From Temnopleurus reevesii (Eukaryota; Echinodermata; Echinoidea; Temnopleuroida; Temnopleuridae): a stretch of DNA of 13,533 nucleotides. Position numbers and translations under genes: made by a program. Below the pieces are notes generated by a model that saw only the letters and a list, made by a program, of their open reading frames with translations, did not search any database and was not told where the DNA came from. Of this stretch, positions 1 through 8,200 are shown piece by piece. The stretch spans positions 1-13,533 of the forward strand of contig BQKZ01007774.1 of the NCBI GenBank assembly GCA_036244855.1, read 5' to 3'. How positions within the stretch are numbered: the stretch's first letter is position 1; every line of letters begins with the position of its first letter.

Positions 1-857
1 GGGGGAAGGAGGGGCCAATGGGATGGGGCATTAGATGAAAATTATAATTATTCTGTTTGAGTTTTCTATAATATAATTTCCATTCAGTATATTAGTTCTC
101 GATGCAAATATTATTCAAACAAAAGGTAACATTATTTTGATAAGGATATATCATTACATACACGATTTCTATACTAAGTTTGATAGTATGAGATACAATA
201 ATATTTGTTTGTTTTTGTTTTGTACTTGATAAATATGTGTTATATGTGTTATCATGAATGGAGAATTGAAAAAAAAAAACCAAACCAAAAACAAAAACAA
301 AACATCCTTTAAATGAGAGTAAATGAGAAAATATGGAGAAATTGGGTTTCATGGTATTTATTATTGAAGAAAAGAGAAAAAGGTTCAAAGGTTTCAAGGC
401 CCATAGTAAAAGTAAAAGTGTATTTTATCCTGTTGTATTTTCAAATATTCTTGGTTTCAAAAAGGCATAAAAAGCACATATATTGTACAAAAATAAGTAA
501 GAATATTTGCTACCTGTTATTACAATGACTTGTGAAAAATTAACATGTTTCAGTGAGCGTATTGTTTTAATAATTATGTTAATAGATGGGCAAAATATTT
601 TACTTGTTCTTTTTTTACTTATTCATGAATTATTTTATTCTATCATTTCTAATTCAAACAATCATGAAACTAGTATATCAACAACAAAAAGGATGATGTG
701 CTGCATAAAAATAAAGATATACATATATATTTGTGGTTTTAGAGGTAAGTGCAATATAAGTAAAACTGGGATAGGTTTAAGAGTGGAGTGATAAGTTATC
801 ATACAAATAATCTAGTTTGGAACAAGAAGTTCATTTATAACTAAGTTTTTTGCTTAC
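1..857 (-). other. 5' part of intron 1 of the presequence gene
   Basis: AT-rich sequence that starts at the GTAAGC donor and runs off the window without a convincing acceptor followed by coding sequence. It contains an A-rich tract with CCAAA/ACAAAA units at about 267-302. Open frames here are short, AT-driven and not protein-like. Confidence 0.6.
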
Positions 858-1009
858 CTGGTTGTGGCGAGCCCGCGCTTGAGTAGCAACACCTTAATAC
901 GGTGGCAATCGACCCCAGAGTTCCGGCATGCTCGAGGAGTAACGCCCGCTGGTGAAGAGCCGAATGAAGCTCGTATGCCGTGTTTGGCAAAGTTTCGTAA
1001 TCCCAGCAT
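858..1009 (-). CDS. First coding exon of a nuclear gene with a putative mitochondrial presequence (gene continues left of window)
   Basis: The exon reads from an ATG at 1009 to a CAG|GTAAGC donor at 858/857, giving 50 codons plus two bases of the next (phase 2). An in-frame TAA lies upstream and no other in-frame ATG lies between, so this start is preferred; it has a G at -3. The peptide begins MLGLRNFAKHGIRASFG and ends LLLKRGLATT. It has nine Arg/Lys and a single Asp, with many Ser/Thr/Ala. That composition, and an Arg shortly before GLATT, is typical of a cleavable mitochondrial presequence. CpG dinucleotides and balanced base composition set it apart from the AT-rich flanks. The mature protein would be encoded beyond base 1, so its function cannot be named. 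An overlapping open frame on the same strand runs into a stop and lacks this presequence character. The exon call is fairly sure; the targeting call is inference. Confidence 0.72.
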
Positions 1010-1293
1010 AACTTTTGCCTTTTTGCAGCTTGCCAGTGAAAGTGAATGGTCTAAATGAAATTGTAGTTATATATTCGAGCAACTGTTCACTTATAGAGGT
1101 TCGTATGGACTTGAATTGACCTCATATTCCCAATGACCATCCGCTTCGCATTAACGAGCGTGCAGAAAAGGCTGTGACAAGGTACCGTATATGTTTACCT
1201 TTCGCGCTGCAGCTGGATTCTGTGGTTTTGAAGAGTCCCTAGAAATTGGGTCAAGGTTTACTAAAGGAAGGGATTTACCACGCCCTTCATGTT
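1010..1293 (-). promoter_or_regulatory. Probable 5' UTR and promoter of the presequence gene
   Basis: This non-repetitive, CpG-containing stretch lies between the start codon at 1009 and the GGT array. On the minus strand it holds AT-rich TATA-like strings (TATATAACT about 1065-1075, CTATAAGTG about 1090-1100), a CATTGGG (reverse CCAAT) near 1128-1134, and a GCGCGAAAG|GTAAAC string near 1195-1210 that could be the donor of a non-coding 5' exon. None of these is decisive. The location immediately upstream of a first coding exon is the main support. Confidence 0.4.
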
Positions 1294-2136
1294 ATGGTGG
1301 TGGTGATGGTGGTGGGGTGTGGTGACGGAGGTGGTAGAAATTGAGGTGGTGATGGTGGTGGTAGGGTGTGGTGGCGGTGGTGGTGGGGTACTGGTGGTGG
1401 TGGTGGTTGTGGTGGTGGTGGTGGCAGTGGTAGTGGTGGCGGTGGTGGTGATAGGGTGTGCATGGTTGTGGTGGTGGTAGTTGTGTGGGTATGGTGGTGA
1501 TGGTGGTGGTAGTGTTGTTGGTAGTGATGGTGGGGGGTTGTGTTGATGGTGGTAGTGGTGGGGTGTGGTGGTATGGTAGTGATGGAGGTGGTGATGCATC
1601 GAAGTGGAGATGGAGATGGTGTGGTGGTGGGGATGTGGTGGTGGTGGTGGTGGTGGTGGTGGTGGTAATGGTAATGGTGTGGTGGTTGTGGTGGTCGTGG
1701 TGGGGTGTGGTGATGGTGATGGTTGTGGTGGTGCTGGTAGTGATGGTGGTGATGAAGAAGGTGCACGGTGGTTGTGATGGTGGTAGTGGCGCGATAATGT
1801 TGGTGGTGGGGGTGGTGGTGGTGGTGGTGGTAGGAGGGTGTGGTGAGATGTGGGGTGTGGTGGTGGTGGTATTGGTAGTGGGGGTGTAGTGGTGGTGGTA
1901 GGTGGTAGAGGAGGTGGTGGTAGTGGTACGTGGTAATGGTATGGTGATGCTAGTAGTGGTGGTGGGGGTGTGGTGGTGGTGGTGGGGGTGTGTTGATAGT
2001 GGTGGTGGTGGGGGTGTGTTGGTAGTGGTGATGGTGGGGGATGTTGGTGATGTGATGTGTGGAGGTGGTGGTGGTGGTGGTGGTAGTAGTAGTGGCGGTG
2101 GTGGGGTGTGGTGGTGGTGGAGGTGCTGGTGGTGAT
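1294..2136. repeat. Long GGT/GTG-rich simple-sequence array (G-rich on plus strand)
   Basis: About 840 bp of nearly pure G and T on the plus strand, built from interrupted (GGT)n with GAT, GTA and GGGGTGT variants. C and A are rare across the whole length. The interruptions and lack of a fixed long period suggest an old expanding trinucleotide array. The translations in all frames are low-complexity (poly-His/Thr/Pro or poly-Gly/Val) and are not genes. Closely spaced GG and GGG runs could form G-quadruplexes on the plus strand. The array ends about 285 bp upstream of the start codon at 1009. Confidence 0.93.
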
Positions 2137-2156
2137 ATTGGGTCTAAACCAACTAT

Positions 2157-2420
2157 ATCCTTTCTCTATAAATCTATCGCTTCTCTTTTTTTATTGCTAC
2201 CTTACTCTCTTCATTCATTTCTCTCACCTTTTTGCTGAAGTCCCCGTTTCTGTGCATCTCTTATCCAGATACCTTTAAGATTTGACTTCTCTTATCTCTT
2301 TGGTTTGTCTGTCTCTCGGTCTCCCTCTCTCTAATTTCTCTGCAGTGTCTCTCTTTGCACATTTCTTGCTTCCACAACTCAAATCTTCTTCACTCTCTCA
2401 CAATCTCTCTAACAGTGTCA
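2157..2420. repeat. Pyrimidine-rich (CT) tract
   Basis: The plus strand is strongly C/T-rich with repeated TCTCTC blocks, directly after the G/T-rich array and before the CA array. Low-complexity with no credible ORF. The mirror polypurine strand could form triplex (H-DNA) in places. Confidence 0.7.
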
Positions 2421-2660
2421 CTCACACACACACACGCATGCACGCGCACACACACAATCACACACACACCCACCCACCCACACCCACATGAACACCAACA
2501 AACACCCACCCTTTTGAACACACACACGCATGCACACACGTACACACACCCACACACACATGAACACCAACAAGCACCCGACCTTTTGAACACACACACA
2601 CACACATATGCACGATCACCAACAAACTCCCACACTTTTACACACACACACACAAATACA
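2420..2660. repeat. CA-rich microsatellite/minisatellite
   Basis: (CA)n blocks alternate with a longer unit, ATGAACACCAACAA followed by CACCC and CTTTTGAACACAC. The unit occurs at about 2488 and 2560 (72 bp apart), and a degenerate third copy near 2613 carries GATCACCAACAAACTCCC. The CACGCATGCACGCGCACA stretch around 2432-2450 is alternating purine-pyrimidine and could adopt Z-DNA. Reading frames through it are low-complexity and not real genes. Confidence 0.85.
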
Positions 2661-3587
2661 TTCTCTCTCGTTAATTATCTCATTTCCATTACTCTCCTCA
2701 CATGTATGCACCAATGAAACAATGTCCTATCAAAATTGGTTATGACAAATATAATTTACATATCTTTATTGCATATATTGAGAATATAGAAAGGGTGGAA
2801 ACATAATCCAAATCAGTCCACATATCTCATATCAAATTAATATTGCAATGTCTAAAATAATAAGACTCATAAGATCTTTTAATAGATAGCTGAACTGCAA
2901 TTTTTTGTTTTTCTAAATTATAGTTTTGATCATTTACCTAGTTGGCACCCCGAATACAACTTTACACAAAAATTAAGAATACAACAAAAAGATACACTTT
3001 TTTATTCAACTCTGACACAACAACTTCCATTGTTATTGATCATTTACTTCTCATAACTAGGATGTCAATAAATATTTACAAATCATATATTTAAAAAAGT
3101 GACTATTTTAAATACTAAATCCTAGAAAAGGGAAAATAAAAATTTTACCTTTTCGTTTAATATTATATTCATTCATTAAACAGTTACTTTTTTCAGAGTT
3201 GAAGAAAATATAGAGAACCAGACTAACTTTATAGACACAACAACAAAAAAAAGCAGAAAACTTAATAACATACCACCAAATAGTGCTGTAAATGTTAATT
3301 GTAACATAAATTATATTAATCATCCAACATATTTAATAACCTTCTTAAAAACAGATTCTGACAGAATTTCAATACATTTTGGTTGATACATAGCATCAAA
3401 TATCTGTCTTAAGTTCAAAGTGTGTGACTATTTGTTAATATGGATTCAAAATTCATTAGGCAATTGAGGTAGTAATCTGTACCCGTATCTACATTTTTGC
3501 ATGGACTTAAGTCTCTTTAAATCATATTCTCTGAGTGAGCTATACAATGCAAGTAAGAATAATTTGAATCTGAGATTGGATAGACCA
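2661..3587. other. AT-rich intergenic stretch, no gene seen
   Basis: No frame on either strand shows protein-like composition with splice sites, and no RNA gene is recognisable. On the minus strand, AATAAA-like strings occur near 2765 and 3003, but no transcript end can be assigned. Confidence 0.55.
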
Positions 3588-3709
3588 GGGGCCTGTAACA
3601 TAAAGAGATGCGATTAATTGCAAAATTAAGAGTATCTATTTGGTACATATTTTGCCATACGATTAACATTCATCTTAAGTTTAATCGTATCTTTTATGTT
3701 ACAGGCCCC
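3588..3709. mobile_element. MITE-like inverted-repeat element, about 122 bp
   Basis: The left end GGGGCCTGTAACATAAAGAG is matched by the reverse complement of the right end, GGGGCCTGTAACATAAAAGA, and the match continues into GATGCGATTAA versus GATACGATTAA. That gives terminal inverted repeats of about 30 bp with few mismatches and a short AT-rich centre. It has no coding capacity. This is the architecture of a non-autonomous DNA transposon. A target-site duplication is not clear by eye, so superfamily is not assigned. Confidence 0.78.
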
Positions 3710-4075
3710 AGATATGAAAACACATCCATTAACACACAAATATTTTACTTATCCAAGGGGTATTGCCGCCTGTGATAGCAACAATTCCAAATTTATCCTA
3801 TTCAGATTCATTTTAATCATTATTTAACATTACTTTTTGCTAGATTCACTTCATGAAAATAAGGACGATATTTCTAATTCTCAGCTTACAGCTCTGCAAT
3901 ATATAACATTCATTACATACATTCTCAATCAATATACCAAACTTTAGTTATGTATGTCAAATGAATTGAAATTCTATGAATTATAAATACAATACAAGCA
4001 TTTTTTCTTATTTTTTATAAGTTATACACGCAATTGCATTGCTTTTGCATTCTTATGATGCTGATTTGACCTGTC
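3710..4075. other. AT-rich intergenic stretch, nothing identified
   Basis: No coding exon, RNA gene or clear repeat was recognised on either strand. Confidence 0.5.
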
Positions 4076-4870
4076 TGTTCTTAGAGAACTGTAAGGCATT
4101 GGATAGCGGGCACGGAATATGCTTGATTATCATGAAATGAATTTCCCATAAACCTGGTTTTTAGTGTTACACAGAAGACATGTAACATTTGTGCAATCAT
4201 ATTGCTTTGAGAACTACATAGATATATATGAGGGGCATGAAATAGGAATACTATACCACAAGTTTGCCATAAAGTATGCTCCATGTGAACTTTTAAGGCA
4301 TTTAGTGTCAGGCATTGCATAGAAATAGACAAGGAGATCGCATTTCTTTGACATATATCTAGTTCTTATAGAACTTTAAAATGTTCCCTGACATACATTC
4401 CGTGACTATTTGCAATCAAATTGCTTTGGCACTACGATGATTAGTAAACTTTCATGTTCTTAGAGAACTGCAAAGTATCAAAGGACGAGTATTGAATGGG
4501 TATTATGATGTCATGCATTTGGCAAAACCCTGGTTCTCAGTAACTGTACCGGATTATGTGACAGAAACTGTATATAAATACACAAAGAAATCCCACTGCT
4601 TTGACCAAAACTGAAATCTCCCTGCTTTGTCAAATATCTGGTTCTCACAAAACATAAGCCTCCAAATTTTCACTGCTTTCCTGGTCTCATGAAAATGCTT
4701 CTCTTTGTGTACTTCCTTCTGAAGGGCATGGCATAACATTAGATGAAGTTATCAAATTGTTTACGCACCTGTTCAATATTGAATTGCTTAACAAAAATGA
4801 TTGAACAGGAATGCAGCCAGATCAGTTGGACAACCTTTAAGTTCTCAGATAACTGTGAAATACTCTTGAA
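4076..4870. repeat. Degenerate repeat family around GTTCTTAGAGAACTG
   Basis: Related blocks of the form CTTTGnCAAATATCTGGTTCT followed by CAGAGAACTGTAAA recur with heavy divergence. Visible positions are 4077 (TTCTTAGAGAACTGTAAG), 4345-4375 (TTTGACATATATCTAGTTCT), 4458 (TTCTTAGAGAACTGCAAA), 4520-4545 (GGCAAAACCCTGGTTCTCAG), 4625-4655 (TTTGTCAAATATCTGGTTCT) and 4835-4860 (AAGTTCTCAGATAACTGTGA). Some copies carry a GCAATCAAATTGCTTTG companion (4192, 4412). Spacing is irregular. This is probably an eroded minisatellite or several nested fragments of one element. Confidence 0.45.
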
Positions 4871-5172
4871 AATTCCACACAAGCCCATTAATAGAATCTG
4901 GACATATCCACCTCCATTCAATGGGCACTGACTGATTGCAATCCACATTCCAATAAGAGGTTAAGCAAAGCATGAAATAATTGGATCCAAAATGACCTAC
5001 ATGGGCAGGTCATCATGCCTTGAGTTTCCCATTTAATTCATTTCGGCTTGAAGCTATCCTCATAACAAAGTGGGTTCTGTTCTGACTTCTATTTATGGAT
5101 GCGTGTATCTCGAGGCAGTGTGAACACCGAAGGTCTATTAAGTAATTACATAGAAGAGGTAGACTATCCCCA

Positions 5173-5210
5173 TCAGGGCCGAGTACATCCTGTAGTATCT
5201 GTCTTGAAAC
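5173..5210 (-). CDS. EAR-like gene, candidate terminal coding exon
   Basis: The acceptor CCCACTTACAATTGTAG at 5211 is the first downstream site that accepts phase 1 from exon h. It reads (G)FKTDTTGCTRP then TGA at 5175-5173. The phase is right and the acceptor good, but the peptide is short and carries no domain signature. A competing candidate lies at 5543-5644. No canonical AATAAA was seen in the next kilobase. Treat as a tentative end of the gene. Confidence 0.35.
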
Positions 5211-8200
5211 CTACAATTGTAAGTGGGAAAAACGATATGAAGATGAAATAATTTTGAGCTGAAAAATGAAAAGATAGTTTACAAGTACATCACTTATAAA
5301 TTTTTGTGTGTAAATGAAATAAATATTTGAAATATTTACATTCTCATTACTCAAAAAGATCATTATTCCAAAAGTTCGCAAATGCAAATTGCTCACCATT
5401 TTAGAGGTTCATTGGCTTAGAACTGAAACATGGTAGTTTATTACAAATGGAATCATAATGATGCCATAAATATTTACCCCTTGATTGCTTTTTTTTTAAA
5501 GAGAACCAATACTTTATAAAAACTTCCATGAGTTTAACTGTTTTAAATAACAAGTTCATCTACCGTTGGGCCTATCCAAGCATCGTAATTTGTTAAGTGC
5601 TCTTTCATGAGATTCAAAGGAATTGAATCTAAGATCTCCTTATGCTGCAGCAGAGTGATGGTAGGGTTTGTTGGTTGATATAATTTAAAAAAAATAATCT
5701 ACTTACCATCAAAGAAAAGTTGAAGAATAGGTGAAGAAACACTTTTCGTTTTAGCCGGAGCATTAGCAAACAATGTGGGTTGCTCCCCATAGGCCATGGC
5801 TGCTATGTGGATGATTTCAGGGTCATCTTTGAAGGGGTATACTGACAGATAAATTGCTCCTAAAATAGAAAGAAAATACACCAAATATAAGCAAGAGACA
5901 TTTGTTACAATATGTGATGTTGAAATTGTTGATCACACTTTCTTTTTTTTAATAATTTCTTTCCATCTGCTTTTTCTTCATTTTCTGTATTCCTGCTTTA
6001 CAATCTATTTCAGGTGTTCTATCTGATATTTTCCTTCATTTGAGCTTGTACTTTGTCATTGTTTGTTAACCCTTTGACTACTGATAGCTGGAATCCCTAC
6101 ACAAAGTTTATGGTTATAACCGAATTCAGGAGTCAATGGGTTCACTATCATAGACCAATTTATACCGATAATTTCTGAGGAGAGGCTTCCATACAAATCT
6201 TTTGGTAATCCCGAGATGTTAGATTTTTGGTCAATAATTTCTCCTTTTAATCTTTTTCTTCGTGCAATGCTTTCCATTTGATTTGTACTCTCATTTTTCT
6301 TTTCCTGCAAATAAAGTAAGATTTGGAAAAAACAAAATATCATGACTGGGTGGCGGCAGTGGGATATTTCATACTGTTTGTATGGTGGTTTGGAGACTAT
6401 AAATTGAGAAGAAATCAAAACAAGCTATCTGGGTTCGTCAGTGATATTTGAATGTCTTCTGCACAATCAACAAATAACAACCACCAGGCCATCCATTCCG
6501 GATTATGCGTGAGGTGTATTTCCAAATAAATTCAATGAGGTCATCACAGGAGAATGGCAGAAGGTATGGATATTGTTCTCAAGTTTGCTCTCACTTTTAT
6601 TCTGCTGCTGCGCTATTCACTTTTTAATTTTGACCTCATAAATATTCTGTAAACAGTTGGCACCTCCAAACGACACATATCATAGCATTCACAGATGGCA
6701 CTAAAGTCATATCCTCTGATCAACAAATTCATGAGTCGTGTCCGTGCAAAGTGTCCGATATTTTTATTCTTGTTACAACTGCATCAATCTAAATGCAGTA
6801 AATCATTGCACTCATTAAAATGGTGGCAGCAGTGGGATATGTCACAATATAGTTCATTCTATCAATATTTCTTCGTTCTTTTATGTTGATCCCAATTCAG
6901 TCTTGTTTATAGTATCATTGAGGAAGGAATTATAGTTTTTACATTTATTTTTCTTACCATCTAATGTTATGTTGTGAATAACTTCCAAGGTCACCATTAA
7001 AAATGGTGGCAGCAGTGGGATATGTCAATATAGTTCACTCTATCAAGGTTTCTTTGATCTTTTATGTTGGTCCTGATTTATTCTTAATTCTTATATTATC
7101 ATTTGAGGGAGGAGCAAAATGATTATCATCCAATATTGAATTTACTTTACCTTCTAATGGTATGGTATGAATCACTTGAAACTTCTGCATGCCCTGATAG
7201 CGGAAAATATTGACAGAATTGGTACGATTGATGACAACCAAGAAGAGCTGATCGTGGACATCAACAAAATCCAAGGAGACAACATGGAATGCTGGAATCT
7301 CTTGCCAGAGGTCTACCTGAGATTCATCTTCAGCATCATAAATGTAACTGTATGGTGAAGGTACAATAAAATGAAAATAAAGAAAGAAATAGATTAATCA
7401 AATTAACATTCACATAACTATACAAAAACTTGAAAAGTGCTCAAATCCACAAATGAATATAATGTGCCGAATTAGCTCGAAGTGCATCAATAGCATTATC
7501 ATTATTAATATCATTATCATTATTACTATCATTATTATTATCATCATTATCACCACCATTATCATTACATATTATTATTATTAAAGGAAAATATAATATG
7601 ATAGAGTACTGAGCAAATAGATACCAGAAAAACCTACGTATAAATAGACACCGGCACATCATAGTCTTCCCATTCCAACTGTCCCTCAAATTCATTGGCA
7701 AACGCAACATAGTACGTCCCGTGGAATTCTTTGACCGCGACATCGGCTGCTGCAGTCGTGGTAATGACAACTTCCTTGACAAAGTTACCCCAGATGGCCG
7801 ATTCCACCATGAATGTTCTTTCGGATGTATCCATTCGGTTTGCCACGGCGAGATGAAGGATGCCGTCATAAAGGAATGGATGGATCTGCGAGACAAAATG
7901 GGGATGGGCGAAATGATAGGTTCATGAGAATCATTGAGAAGAAAGGACTTAATTTGCAGAGCATGCTGCTATAAAATTACAAGAGACTCCAAATCAATTG
8001 AAGCATGCAGTTTCATCAGTGTGATTTTCATTCACATCAGAAATTTCCATCAACACTCCATACAGTGTGCTGCAAACGATTTAAAATCAACTGCAAATTA
8101 GTAGCAAACTGAAACATGCATTTTCATTCACGCATGGTCTGCTTTTCTCAAAACACATGAAACAATAAAATTGTTGCAATTTTCTATCAACCCCCAAAGA

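Noticed and set aside
852..860. GCTTACCTGG resembling the 5' end of U1 snRNA on the plus strand
   Set aside because: The rest does not match U1. The string is simply the complement of a consensus splice donor on the minus strand.
864..1082. Two overlapping ORFs, one on each strand, across the first exon
   Set aside because: They are shadows of the presequence frame. Neither has an upstream stop plus donor arrangement or recognisable composition.
1110..1260. AGGTCA and TCAAGG half-sites as nuclear-receptor elements
   Set aside because: Six-base matches are expected by chance at this density and no paired arrangement was seen.
1261..2135. Several long ORFs of His/Thr/Pro or Gly/Val residues
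   Set aside because: They are translations of the GGT array in different frames, are low-complexity throughout and lack splice or start context.
2282..2717. ORFs on both strands through the CA array
   Set aside because: Thr/His or Cys/Val repeats from dinucleotide sequence; open on both strands because the repeat lacks stop codons.
4081..4948. Minus- and plus-strand ORFs of 60-80 codons
   Set aside because: They lie in degenerate repeats, share no protein-like features and have no compatible splice phase with exon h.
6056..6418. 120-codon minus-strand ORF with a good TTTATTTGCAG acceptor inside (about 6305)
   Set aside because: Exon g leaves phase 1 and that phase hits TGA within four codons. 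The ORF end is made by an inverted repeat and its start by a minisatellite core. Exons g and h join in phase without it.
7441..7896. 151-codon minus-strand ORF
   Set aside because: It is an alternative frame of exon f that runs through the donor into the ATT/ATC microsatellite, giving an Asn/Asp-rich artefact.
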